Assembly: GCF_016735675.1 (NCBI RefSeq) | Contig: NZ_JAERSG010000005.1 | Coordinates: 310,001 to 374,000, forward strand | DNA: 64,000 nt | Direction of reading: 5' to 3' | Source: Nocardioides baculatus | GTDB lineage: Bacteria; Actinomycetota; Actinomycetes; Propionibacteriales; Nocardioidaceae | Shown here: in pieces, positions 8,688 through 16,376 of the stretch | Layout: each line of letters opens with the position of its first letter | Numbering within the stretch: position 1 is the stretch's first letter | Notes under the pieces: generated by a model | Database searches by the model: none | What the model saw: only the letters and a program-made list of their open reading frames with translations | Told to the model about the DNA's origin: nothing | Program-made: the position numbers and the translations under genes

Positions 8688-9595
8688 CGGGCCACCAGGT
8701 AGGCGAACACGCTCTCCAGCGACTCGTCGCTGGGGGAGAGCTCGAAGAGGGTCACGTCGTGCTGCCTGGCCAGGCCGGGGAGCTCGACGGCGAAGCTGCC
8801 GAGGTCGTCGACCTGGACGTCGAGGTGGTCGCCGCGCAGGCTGACCGCCCGCACCGAGGCCCGGGCCATCAGCACGGCGCCGAGGGCGCGGTTGTCGCTC
8901 GACTGGACGGCGTACTGCACGGGTCGGTCGGTCATCAGCCGGCGGATGGCGCCGAAGTCGCCGGAGGCGGCGTGCCGTCCGGAGACCACGACCTCGATGT
9001 GGCGGGCGAGCCGCTCGACCTCCTCGAGGATGTGGGAGCTGAAGAGCACCGTGCGGCCGTCGTCGCCGAGACGGCGGAGCAGGTCCATCAGGTGCATGCG
9101 CTGGCGCGGGTCGACGCCGTTGAACGGCTCGTCGAGCAGCAGCACGGACGGTTGGTGCACGAGCGCGGCGGCGATCTTCACCCGCTGCCGCATGCCCTTG
9201 GAGTAGGTGTCGAGGCGGCGCGCGGCGGGCTCGACCATGTCGACCTCGGCGAGGATCCGCTCGGTGGCCTCGGCCGCGTCGGGCAGCCGGTGCAGGTCGG
9301 CGTTGGCCCGGACGAACTGGCGGCCGGTGAGGTAGCCGAAGCTCAGCTCACGCTCGGGCACGAGACCGATCTGGCGGTAGATCTCGGTGTTGCGCCACAC
9401 CGGCATGCCGTCGAGCGTCACGTGCCCGGCGGACGGCGCGAGGAAGCCCGCCATCATCGCCATCAGCGTCGTCTTGCCGGCGCCGTTGGGGCCGAGCAGG
9501 CCGGTGACGCCGGGACCGATGTTGAGCGAGACGTCGTTGACCGCGACCACGTTGCCGAACCAGCGCGAGGCGGAGTCGAGGACCAGGTTGCTCAT
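8684..9595 (-). CDS. ABC transporter ATP-binding protein (ABC-2 exporter)
   Basis: 303 aa. Walker A GPNGAGKTT, ABC signature YSKGMRQR (variant of LSGGQ), Walker B VLLLDEPFNGVDP and the switch His in FSSHIL are all present, so it should be an active ATPase. The C-terminal 80 residues form the regulatory extension usual for drug/lipid exporter ATPases. It overlaps both neighbours by four bases in the operon 11437-7986. It probably pairs with one or both permeases at 7986-8687 and 9592-10485. Confidence 0.9.
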   Translation of the reverse strand: MSNLVLDSASRWFGNVVAVNDVSLNIGPGVTGLLGPNGAGKTTLMAMMAGFLAPSAGHVTLDGMPVWRNTEIYRQIGLVPERELSFGYLTGRQFVRANADLHRLPDAAEATERILAEVDMVEPAARRLDTYSKGMRQRVKIAAALVHQPSVLLLDEPFNGVDPRQRMHLMDLLRRLGDDGRTVLFSSHILEEVERLARHIEVVVSGRHAASGDFGAIRRLMTDRPVQYAVQSSDNRALGAVLMARASVRAVSLRGDHLDVQVDDLGSFAVELPGLARQHDVTLFELSPSDESLESVFAYLVAR

Positions 9596-10485
9596 CGCGA
9601 GCCCACCTTCCGGAAGCGGGCGACCAGGCCCAGGAGACAGGTGGCGACGAGCAGCACCGCGACGAGGGCGTACGCCAGCGGCCACGCGCCGTCGACCGGC
9701 ACGAACGTGTCGATCCCGGCGTCCCACGCGTTGGCGAGGCCGCTGTAGAGCGACCACGGCGACAAGAGTCCGACGGTCGTGGAGGCCGCGTCGGCGTCCT
9801 GGTCGGCCGAGATCGCCTGCACCGCAGTGATGACGCCGGTGAGGACGATCAGCGCCATCACCGAGCCGACGACGGCGAAGCCGCGCCGAAGGGAGACCGA
9901 CGAGATCAGCCCGGTGATGCCGGCGATCAGCATCGCCAGCAGGACCTGGAGGACGACCGCCTTGAGCAGCGAGGTCGTCTGGTCGCTCTTGTCGAGGCCG
10001 GCCAGCATCGCGCCGACGTAGAGCAGCAGCGTCGGGACCGACATGAAGAGCCACACGGCGACGGTGAGCGAGAGCCACCGCACGAGCGCGAAGACCGGCG
10101 CGGCGAGCGGCCGCGCGAGGTAGAGCACGATCGAGCGGTGCCGCAGGTCGCGGGAGAACAGGACCGGCGCCTGCGCCGCGGCGAAGAGGCTCACCAGCAG
10201 CTGGGTCTGGTTGGTGTAGTCGGCGTAGGCGACCGGAAGCGAGCTGAGCCCGGTCAGCACGACGACGCCGACCACGATGAGTGCCGGGAGCACCGACATG
10301 CCGAGCAGCAGGAAGGGCATCACCTTGGACTTGCCCGAGCGGCCCAGACCGTAGGCGTGGCGCAGGCCGGTGACGAAGAGGGTGCGGGCGATGGTCGCCG
10401 TGCCCTCGCGTACGCCGTCGTAGTGGCGGTAGCCGAGGTCGTGGATGACGCCGGGACGGCCCCCCGGCTGCGAGACCTCAGACAC
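9592..10485 (-). CDS. ABC-2 type transporter permease
   Basis: 297 aa with about six membrane helices and a cytosolic N-terminus that includes DLGYRHYDGVREG, a segment typical of actinobacterial ABC-2 permeases. The QAPVLFSRDLRHRSIVLYLARPL stretch matches the cytosolic loop of the family. It sits between two ATPase genes and overlaps both (8 bases upstream, 4 bases downstream), indicating tight translational coupling of the four-gene exporter operon. The two permeases are different in sequence, so the product may be a heterodimeric transporter or two transporters sharing a promoter. Confidence 0.87.
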   Translation of the reverse strand: MSEVSQPGGRPGVIHDLGYRHYDGVREGTATIARTLFVTGLRHAYGLGRSGKSKVMPFLLLGMSVLPALIVVGVVVLTGLSSLPVAYADYTNQTQLLVSLFAAAQAPVLFSRDLRHRSIVLYLARPLAAPVFALVRWLSLTVAVWLFMSVPTLLLYVGAMLAGLDKSDQTTSLLKAVVLQVLLAMLIAGITGLISSVSLRRGFAVVGSVMALIVLTGVITAVQAISADQDADAASTTVGLLSPWSLYSGLANAWDAGIDTFVPVDGAWPLAYALVAVLLVATCLLGLVARFRKVGSR

Positions 10486-11437
10486 GGGCTCCTCCGTCCA
10501 GGAAGACGTCCTCGAGGTGACGCCGGTCCGGCTGGAGCCGCATCAGGCCGAGCCCGAGCTCGGCGGCGACGTCGCGGATCAGGTCGTGGGCGACGCCCTC
10601 GGCGGCCAGCTCGGGAGGTGGTGGGTCGATGGCGACCATCGCACCGCGCGGGCGGCAGGTCAGCCCGAGACGGGCGAGGGCCTCGCCGAGCCGGTCGCGC
10701 TCGGTCTCGGTGCCGACGACCTCGACGAGCAGGCTCCCGGTCTGCTGGAGGAAGTCTCCGGTGGCGCTCGAGCGCAGCAGGTGGCCGCCGTCGAGGACGA
10801 TGACGTGGTCGCTGACCTGCTCGAGCTCGCCGAGCAGGTGGGACGTGACCAGCACCGCGATGCCGAACTCGCTCCCGATGCGCTGCACCAGGCGGAGCAT
10901 GTCGTTGCGCGCCGCCGGGTCGAGGCCGTTGGTCGGCTCGTCGAGGAAGACCAGCTGCGGGTCGTGGGCGAGGGCCTGCGCGAGCTTGGCGCGCTGCTTC
11001 ATGCCGGTGGAGTAGCCGCCCATCGGCCGGTAGCGCTCCTCGTCGAGCCCGACGTGGCGCAGCACGTCGGCTGCCCGCTCGCGGGCCGCCGAGGCACCCA
11101 GTCCGGACATCCGGGCCATGTGGACCGTGAAGTCGCTCGCGCTGACGTCGGGCGGCAGGCAGTCGTGCTCGGGCATGTAGCCGACGACGCGACGGATCTC
11201 CTGGCCCGCGTGCTCGATGTCGTGCCCGAGCACGGACGCCTGCCCGCCGGTCGGCTCGAGCAGCCCGAGGAGGATCTTGATCAGCGTCGACTTGCCCGCG
11301 CCGTTGGCGCCGACCAGTCCGGTCACGCCGGATCCGACCTGGACCGTCAGGTCCGTCAGCGCGTGGACCGCGCCGTAGTGCTTGGTGAGGCCCGCGGTCG
11401 TGATGACCGGCCCTGGCCCGTGCTGTTCCCCCGTCAC
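10478..11437 (-). CDS. ABC transporter ATP-binding protein (first gene of exporter operon)
   Basis: 319 aa from GTG 11437 (VTGEQHGPG). Motifs: Walker A GANGAGKST, signature YSTGMKQR, Walker B LVFLDEPTNGLDP and switch SHLL. The start was chosen because TAGCGT lies 7 bases before it; a GTG nine bases further upstream overlaps that hexamer and is less likely. First gene of the operon with two permeases and a second ATPase. Substrate unknown. Confidence 0.9.
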   Translation of the reverse strand: MTGEQHGPGPVITTAGLTKHYGAVHALTDLTVQVGSGVTGLVGANGAGKSTLIKILLGLLEPTGGQASVLGHDIEHAGQEIRRVVGYMPEHDCLPPDVSASDFTVHMARMSGLGASAARERAADVLRHVGLDEERYRPMGGYSTGMKQRAKLAQALAHDPQLVFLDEPTNGLDPAARNDMLRLVQRIGSEFGIAVLVTSHLLGELEQVSDHVIVLDGGHLLRSSATGDFLQQTGSLLVEVVGTETERDRLGEALARLGLTCRPRGAMVAIDPPPPELAAEGVAHDLIRDVAAELGLGLMRLQPDRRHLEDVFLDGGARV

Positions 11438-11444
11438 GCCCGCC

Positions 11445-11450
11445 ACGCTA
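11445..11450 (-). promoter_or_regulatory. -10 hexamer TAGCGT of the ABC operon (leaderless)
   Basis: The minus strand reads CTAGCGTGG at 11451-11443, with TAGCGT 7 bases before GTG 11437. The same nonamer occurs before three other genes in the window. Confidence 0.55.
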
Positions 11451-11537
11451 GCGGCCCCGTACGACCCCGGTCATCAGGGATCGCCCCGATGCGGTGTGGA
11501 GGTCTGGTGAAGATCGAGCGCGTGTGCCCGGTGCATC

Positions 11538-11589
11538 CGGGACGTCATACGGACGGGGCCACCACTTGCCCCGTCCGTATGACGTCCCG
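11538..11589. repeat. Perfect 22-bp inverted repeat (element 3)
   Basis: Arms 11538-11559 and 11568-11589 are perfectly complementary over 22 bp, around an 8-nt loop (CACCACTT). It lies between the divergent ABC-operon promoter and the tRNA promoter. No T-run follows, so it is not a classic terminator. Confidence 0.8.
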
Positions 11590-11598
11590 AGGAAGCCC

Positions 11599-11604
11599 TA
11601 GGCT
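11599..11604 (+). promoter_or_regulatory. -10 hexamer TAGGCT in front of tRNA-Gln
   Basis: TAGGCT lies 11 bases before the first base of the tRNA at 11616, a suitable distance for a tRNA promoter. Confidence 0.45.
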
Positions 11605-11615
11605 TGTCCCCACAT

Positions 11616-11694
11616 TCCCCGGTTGGTCTGCCGGCAGGGCCCGCCTGACTTTGAATCAGGACTAGCGACGATGGTTCGACTCCATCCCGGGGAG
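11616..11694 (+). tRNA. tRNA-Gln (TTG), unusual variable region
   Basis: Seven-bp acceptor stem TCCCCGG/CCGGGGA (11616-11622 with 11687-11693), discriminator G; D stem GGTC/GGCC; anticodon stem CCTGA/TCAGG (11644-11648, 11656-11660) with loop CTTTGAA, anticodon TTG; T arm GATGG-TTCGACT-CCATC. U1-A72 and G73 agree with glutamine identity. Odd points: a 9-base variable region and two bases between D and anticodon stems. CCA is not encoded. It may be an extra or atypical isoacceptor. Confidence 0.7.
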
Positions 11695-11742
11695 CCGATA
11701 TCCGCTGGCGTCCGGGCCCGGCGACCGCGAGCATGGCGCGCC

Positions 11743-12333
11743 ATGGGCACCACGGCGGCGTACGACGACCTCCTGGCGCGGACACGCGGGCTGATCGAGG
11801 CGACCGAGGGCGTGCCCGTGGTCGGGATCAGCGGGCACGGCGGGGCGGGCAAGTCGACCCTGGCGCTTCGGCTCGCCGCGGACCTCGGGCTCACCGAGGA
11901 CCAGGTGCTGGCGACCGACGCGTTCCACGCGACGACCTGCGGGCCGGACGCGGGGATGTGGGAGCAGTGCGACTGGGACGCGCTGGAGCGGGTCGTGCGG
12001 TCCGCGCGCGAGGGACGCGAGCGGCTCCGCTACGTCTACCGCTGGTGGTCGGGGGAGACCGGCGTCGAGGACCACCCGATGCCGTCGGTGCTGGTCGTCG
12101 AGGGGATCCGGCTGTTCAGCGACCGGACGTCGGGGTGGTTCGACCTGGCGGTGTGGCTGGACATGGACCCCGACGAGGCGGGGGCCCGCGCGAAGGCGCG
12201 CAACGTGCTCCAGGGCGACGACGAGGCCGAGCTCGCGCTGTGGGACACCAAGTGGATCCCCGAGGGCCACGACCACGAGCGGACGGAGCGGCCGGCCGAC
12301 CGCGCCGACCTCGTCCTCAGGGCCGCGCGCTGA
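11743..12333 (+). CDS. P-loop nucleoside/uridine-kinase-like protein
   Basis: 196 aa. The Walker A motif GHGGAGKST lies at about residues 29-37, followed by DAFHATT and a later VLVVEGIRLF strand, an arrangement seen in uridine kinase/phosphoribulokinase-type proteins (VEGI.. is the usual second-substrate/Walker B region). The substrate is not certain; small actinobacterial members of this group are annotated only as uridine kinase-like. Start at ATG 11743 (MGTTAAYDD), 49 bases after the tRNA. Its last 17 bases overlap the convergent hydrolase gene. Confidence 0.75.
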   Translation: MGTTAAYDDLLARTRGLIEATEGVPVVGISGHGGAGKSTLALRLAADLGLTEDQVLATDAFHATTCGPDAGMWEQCDWDALERVVRSAREGRERLRYVYRWWSGETGVEDHPMPSVLVVEGIRLFSDRTSGWFDLAVWLDMDPDEAGARAKARNVLQGDDEAELALWDTKWIPEGHDHERTERPADRADLVLRAAR

Positions 12334-13276
12334 TCCGCGCGAGGAACGCCCGGTAGTCCGCGGCCGTGCGGCCAGGCAGCTCGAGCATCGGCATGTGGCC
12401 CGCCTCGGGATAGGTGACCGTACGCGCGCCGGCGATGCCGTCGGCCCACGTGCGGGCCGTGCTGGGGTGCACGAGCCGGTCCTGCTCGCCCCACATCACC
12501 AGGGTCGGGACGTCGATCTCGCCGAGCCGGTCGTCGAGCATCGCGACGTCGAACACGTCGCCGAAGATCTCCTCGTAGTCGCAGCGCCGCGCCACGTAGT
12601 CGGCCGCGATGGCGGCGCGCACGAAGCCGGGGGCGAACGGCGGCCGGGCCATCGTCATCGCGTAGAACGCCGGGAAGTCGGCCACGTCGTCGAGGAAGAA
12701 CGGGTTGCGCCCGGCCCGGATCTGGAGCTCGGCCTCGCTCGGCTCGGGGGACGCGACGCCGATCGCGTCGCTGAGCAGCAGGGAGCGGACGCGCTCGGGG
12801 TGGTCCACCGCGAGGGTCGCGGCGACGAAGCCGCCCATCGAGTTGCCGGCGACGTGCGCGCGGTCGATCCCGAGGTGGTCCATCACTGCGGCGACGCGGT
12901 CGGCCTGGGCGGGTGCGGAGAAGCCGGTGCCGCTGGCGAAGCCGGACGCGCCGTGACCGGCGAGCTCGGGGATGACGACGCGGTGGTCGCGCACGAGGTG
13001 CTTCGCGAAGCGCATCCACACCACGCGGTCGGCGGTGAAGCCGTGCAGCAGCACCACCGCGGGTGCGTCCGCCGGGCCACCCTCGAGGACGGCCAGCGTG
13101 GTGTCACCGGCGTCCACGTGGCTCTCGCGCAGGCCGTACGCCCTCGCCTCGGCCCGCGTCGCCCCGGCCAGCACGCGCGCGCCGAGCGCCGTACGCAAGC
13201 TTCTCCGGGGTCCCCGCGGCGTTGTGCGGAGGAGCGAAGCGGGGGAGGAGAACGTCGTGGGGTGGTGCCGGCTCAC
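12317..13276 (-). CDS. Alpha/beta hydrolase
   Basis: 319 aa from GTG 13276, whose GTGA overlaps the SDR stop. The fold is marked by the oxyanion strand VVLLHGFTAD, nucleophile elbow GNSMGG (catalytic Ser), a late acid in WGEQDRLV and the catalytic His in EAGHMPM. As the third gene of the cassette BVMO-SDR-hydrolase it would cleave the ester made by the monooxygenase into an acid and an alcohol (inference from the common BVMO/esterase pairing). The last codons overlap the convergent kinase gene. Confidence 0.87.
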   Translation of the reverse strand: MSRHHPTTFSSPASLLRTTPRGPRRSLRTALGARVLAGATRAEARAYGLRESHVDAGDTTLAVLEGGPADAPAVVLLHGFTADRVVWMRFAKHLVRDHRVVIPELAGHGASGFASGTGFSAPAQADRVAAVMDHLGIDRAHVAGNSMGGFVAATLAVDHPERVRSLLLSDAIGVASPEPSEAELQIRAGRNPFFLDDVADFPAFYAMTMARPPFAPGFVRAAIAADYVARRCDYEEIFGDVFDVAMLDDRLGEIDVPTLVMWGEQDRLVHPSTARTWADGIAGARTVTYPEAGHMPMLELPGRTAADYRAFLARISARP

Positions 13277-14112
13277 TTCTTGCTCCGGGACCGCACGACG
13301 CCCGTGATGAGTCGCTGGTAGCCGGTGGGGGCCACGCGCACCATCGCGTCGAACACCCGGGCGTCCGGCCCGATGAGCGCACGCCTCTTGTTCTTCTGCA
13401 CAGCACCGACGATCACCGCCGCGGCCTTCTCGGGCGAGGTGATGAAGGACTTCTCGAACTCGCGGTTCGCCTTCTCCGCCGGCTTGCCGGTCGCGGTGGC
13501 GACGCTGGGGTCCAGGCGGGCCGAGCGCGCGATGTTGGTCTTGATGCCGCCGGGGTGCACGCACGTCGCGCTGACGCACGACCCGGTGAGCTCGAGGTCC
13601 TGGCGCAGCGACTCGGTGAACCCGCGTACGGCGTACTTGCTGGCGTTGTAGCCGCTCATCAGCGGCTGCGCAGTGAGTCCGAAGACGCTGGAGATGTTGA
13701 CGACGTGGCCCTCGCCCGACGCCTCGAGGTGGGGGAGGAAGGCCTTGGTGCCGTGGACGACGCCCCAGAAGTTGATGCCCATGATCCAGCGGTAGTCGTC
13801 GGTGGAGATCGACGCGACCGTCCCCGACAGGGCGACGCCGGCGTTGTTGATGACGAGGTTGGCGCGGCCGTGGTGGGCCACCACCTGGTCGGCCCAGCCG
13901 AGCACGGCGGCCTCGTCGGCGACGTCGACCACGGCGGTGGTGACGGCGCGGGCCCGGCCGGCGAGGAGCCGCTCGGTCTCGGCCAGCCCGTCGGCGGAGA
14001 CGTCGGAGAGCGCGAGCCGGCAGCCGCGCCCGGCGAGGTCGAGGGCGAGCGCCCGGCCGATGCCGGAGCCGGCGCCGGTGACGGCGGCGACCTTGTCGTC
14101 GAGGTGCTTCAT
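13273..14112 (-). CDS. Short-chain dehydrogenase/reductase (SDR)
   Basis: 279 aa. Classical SDR motifs: cofactor loop TGAGSGIGRA, NNAG, catalytic Ser in NISSVFG and YNASK with the Tyr/Lys pair. Asp in LSDVS after strand 2 suggests preference for NAD(H). It overlaps the BVMO stop (ATGA) and the hydrolase start (GTGA), so the three genes form one translationally coupled operon. Likely role: oxidising an alcohol to the ketone consumed by the BVMO, or the reverse; substrate unknown. Confidence 0.9.
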   Translation of the reverse strand: MKHLDDKVAAVTGAGSGIGRALALDLAGRGCRLALSDVSADGLAETERLLAGRARAVTTAVVDVADEAAVLGWADQVVAHHGRANLVINNAGVALSGTVASISTDDYRWIMGINFWGVVHGTKAFLPHLEASGEGHVVNISSVFGLTAQPLMSGYNASKYAVRGFTESLRQDLELTGSCVSATCVHPGGIKTNIARSARLDPSVATATGKPAEKANREFEKSFITSPEKAAAVIVGAVQKNKRRALIGPDARVFDAMVRVAPTGYQRLITGVVRSRSKK

Positions 14113-15641
14113 GCGGTGATCCTCTCGGTCGTGCTGGCGACGGGGGCCGGGGCCACCCGCTCGATGACGTGGTGCTCGGGGCGGAAGCGCCGGGCCAGCC
14201 GGCGGAAGGTGAAGGAGAAGCCGGGGAACATGGCGACCACGCGGCCGGACCGCGACTGGTACCACGAGGTGCAGCCCCCGTCGTGCCACACCGTCTTCTC
14301 CATCTCGCGGTGGATCATCGCGGTGTAGTCGTCCTCGGCCACGGCGGTGGGCTCGATGCTCGCGGCGCCCTCGGCCAGCACGACGTCGAGGGCACGCATG
14401 ACGTACTCCATCTGCGCCTCGATGACGAAGATCGCGCTCGTGTGGCCGATGCCGGTGTTGGGACCGGTGACGACGAAGAAGTTGGGGAAGCCGGGCACGG
14501 TCGTGCCGAGGTAGGCGCGGGGGAAGTCGTGCCACACCTCCGCGAGCCGTACGCCGTCGCGCCCCCGCACCTCGTAGGGGATCACGCCGTCGGTGGCGTC
14601 GTAGCCGGTCGAGAAGACCACGACGTCGAGGTCGAGGTGCTCGCCGCTCGCGGTGACGATGCCGGTGGCGTCGAAGTGGTCGATGCCGTCGTGGCGGTCG
14701 TGGAGCGTCGTGTTGGCGGCCGAGAGCGCGGGGAAGAGCGTGTTGGACAGGATGATCCGCTTGCACCCGATCGTGTAGTCGGGCGTGAGCTGCGCGCGCA
14801 GCGTCTCGTCGGGCACCTGCTCCTCGAGGTGGCGCAGGGCGTCGCGCTGGGCGACCAGCCGCAGCAGCCGGCGGCTGTGCTTGAAGCCGATCACGCGGGT
14901 CTCGAGGCGCCAGTAGATCGACGCCCTCAGCAGGCGTTGCAGCGGTCGCAGCCGCAGCAGGCGGCGCTGGAGCGGGCTGAAGGTGCGGTCGTGGCGGGGG
15001 AGCACCCAGTGCGGGCTGCGCTGGAAGACGTGGAGGTCCGCGACCTCCGGCTGGATCGCCGGGATGACCTGGGCAGCGCTGGCGCCCGACCCGATGACCG
15101 CGACCCGGCGACCCTCGAGGTCGACGTCGTGGTCCCAGCCGTTGGTGTGGAAGGACGTGCCTGTGAAGTCGTCGAGGCCGGCGAACGCCGGCACGACCGG
15201 CGTGCTCAGCGGGCCGGAGGCGTTCACCAGGAACCGGGCGCGGTGCACCGTGCCGTCGTCCGTGGTGACGCACCACGCCTCGCCGTCCCACTCCGCGCCG
15301 ATGACCTCGGCGCCGAGGACGATGTGCTCGTGGAGCCGGTGCCGGTCGAGGACGTGCTCGGTGTAGTCGCGCAGCTCGGCCTGCTCGGCGTACATCCGCG
15401 ACCAGGGGTAGGGCTCCGAAGAGAGCGAGTAGAGCGGCGAGGGGACGTCGACGGCAGCGCCGGGGTAGGAGTTCTGGCACCACGTCCCGCCGGCGAAGTC
15501 GCGGCGCTCGAGGATGCGGAAGTCCGTGATGCCGCGGCGCAGCAGGTGGAGGGCGGTGAGCTGTCCGCCGAAGCCGGTGCCGATGACGAGCACGGTGAGG
15601 GGTGGCTGCACGACGACCTCCGATCGGGAATCTGTCGTCAT
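14109..15641 (-). CDS. Flavin-containing Baeyer-Villiger monooxygenase
   Basis: 510 aa. The N-terminus has the FAD-binding GxGxxG (VIGTGFGGQ). The Baeyer-Villiger fingerprint FTGTSFHTNGWD (FxGxxxHTxxWD) follows at about residue 165, then the NADPH-binding GSGASA. The enzyme inserts one oxygen next to a ketone carbonyl to give an ester or lactone. It is the first gene of the operon with SDR and hydrolase, and the TetR gene lies immediately upstream on the same strand. Length is normal for the class I group. Two palindromes at its start point to control by that TetR. The physiological ketone is unknown. Confidence 0.92.
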   Translation of the reverse strand: MTTDSRSEVVVQPPLTVLVIGTGFGGQLTALHLLRRGITDFRILERRDFAGGTWCQNSYPGAAVDVPSPLYSLSSEPYPWSRMYAEQAELRDYTEHVLDRHRLHEHIVLGAEVIGAEWDGEAWCVTTDDGTVHRARFLVNASGPLSTPVVPAFAGLDDFTGTSFHTNGWDHDVDLEGRRVAVIGSGASAAQVIPAIQPEVADLHVFQRSPHWVLPRHDRTFSPLQRRLLRLRPLQRLLRASIYWRLETRVIGFKHSRRLLRLVAQRDALRHLEEQVPDETLRAQLTPDYTIGCKRIILSNTLFPALSAANTTLHDRHDGIDHFDATGIVTASGEHLDLDVVVFSTGYDATDGVIPYEVRGRDGVRLAEVWHDFPRAYLGTTVPGFPNFFVVTGPNTGIGHTSAIFVIEAQMEYVMRALDVVLAEGAASIEPTAVAEDDYTAMIHREMEKTVWHDGGCTSWYQSRSGRVVAMFPGFSFTFRRLARRFRPEHHVIERVAPAPVASTTERITA

Positions 15642-15675
15642 CAGATTAAAGTGACGACGGCTGATTCCGCATCAG
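15634..15675. promoter_or_regulatory. Candidate TetR operators at the BVMO start
   Basis: A perfect palindrome CTGAT-TCCGC-ATCAG (15661-15675) and a second inverted repeat GTCGTCA (15634-15640) / TGACGAC (15652-15658) around the BVMO start codon lie between the TetR stop and BVMO. Their position suits repression of the cassette. Binding is inferred from symmetry and context only. Confidence 0.5.
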
Positions 15676-15688
15676 GAGGTGACCGAGG

Positions 15689-16321
15689 TCACGGCTGGGG
15701 CGCGACCAGTGCGGTCGCCGACCCGGCGAGGAACGCCGCGAGCGCCTCGGCGACGATCGCGCGCTCCGGGACGAACCCCGCGCTCGCCCACGTCACCACC
15801 GCCTGGCTGACCGCGCCGACCGCCGCGCTGGCGAGCAGGTCGCGGGTGGGTCCGGCGAGCGGGGCCGCGCCGTCGCGCTCGGCCAGCACGTCGAGCATCA
15901 GGTGACCGAAGGCCTGCATCCGCGCGAGGTAGGTCGCCTCGACGCGGGTGGAGACGCCCAGCACCTCGAACCACACCACACGCGCCAGCCGCGGGTCGGA
16001 CTCGACCACGGCGAGGAAGGCGTCGATGCCGCGGCCCGCGAGGTCGCCGACCTCGTCGCCACGGTCGCCGAGGGCCCCAAAGGCCTCCTGCTCGAGGCGG
16101 CCCGTGCACTCGTCGTACACCGCGAGCAGCAGGTCCTCGGTGGAGTCGAACTGCTCGTAGAAGTAGCGGTCGCTGACCCTGGCCTCGCGGCACAGCTGGC
16201 GCACGGTGGTGGCGCGGTAGCCGGCGGTGCCGAAGAGCTCGAGGCCCGCGTCGAGCAGCTGGCGGCGGCGGCGCGCCAGCCGGTCGGTCGCCGACTCGCC
16301 GCCGTAGGTCCGCCCACTCAC
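15689..16321 (-). CDS. TetR family transcriptional regulator
   Basis: 210 aa from GTG 16321. The N-terminal helix-turn-helix is clear (AGYRATTVRQLCREARVSD, then RYFYEQF), and the rest is an all-helical ligand-binding domain with the usual DPRLARVVW segment. It lies directly upstream of the BVMO-SDR-hydrolase genes on the same strand, 47 bases away, and divergent from glmU. Likely represses the cassette and responds to its substrate (inference). Confidence 0.88.
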   Translation of the reverse strand: MSGRTYGGESATDRLARRRRQLLDAGLELFGTAGYRATTVRQLCREARVSDRYFYEQFDSTEDLLLAVYDECTGRLEQEAFGALGDRGDEVGDLAGRGIDAFLAVVESDPRLARVVWFEVLGVSTRVEATYLARMQAFGHLMLDVLAERDGAAPLAGPTRDLLASAAVGAVSQAVVTWASAGFVPERAIVAEALAAFLAGSATALVAPQP

Positions 16322-16363
16322 CCGGTCATTCGACCACAGGGCCGGCGCGCCACCCGTCGGTGA

Positions 16364-16369
16364 CAGACT
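16364..16369 (+). promoter_or_regulatory. -10 hexamer CAGACT of glmU (leaderless)
   Basis: CAGACT lies 7 bases before ATG 16377; the same hexamer and spacing occur at ftsB. Confidence 0.5.
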
Positions 16370-16376
16370 GCGGGCC

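Noticed and set aside
12317..13579. Longer N-terminus for the alpha/beta hydrolase reaching into the SDR gene
   Set aside because: The extra residues are a basic low-complexity shadow of the SDR frame; GTG 13276 overlapping the SDR stop gives normal family length.
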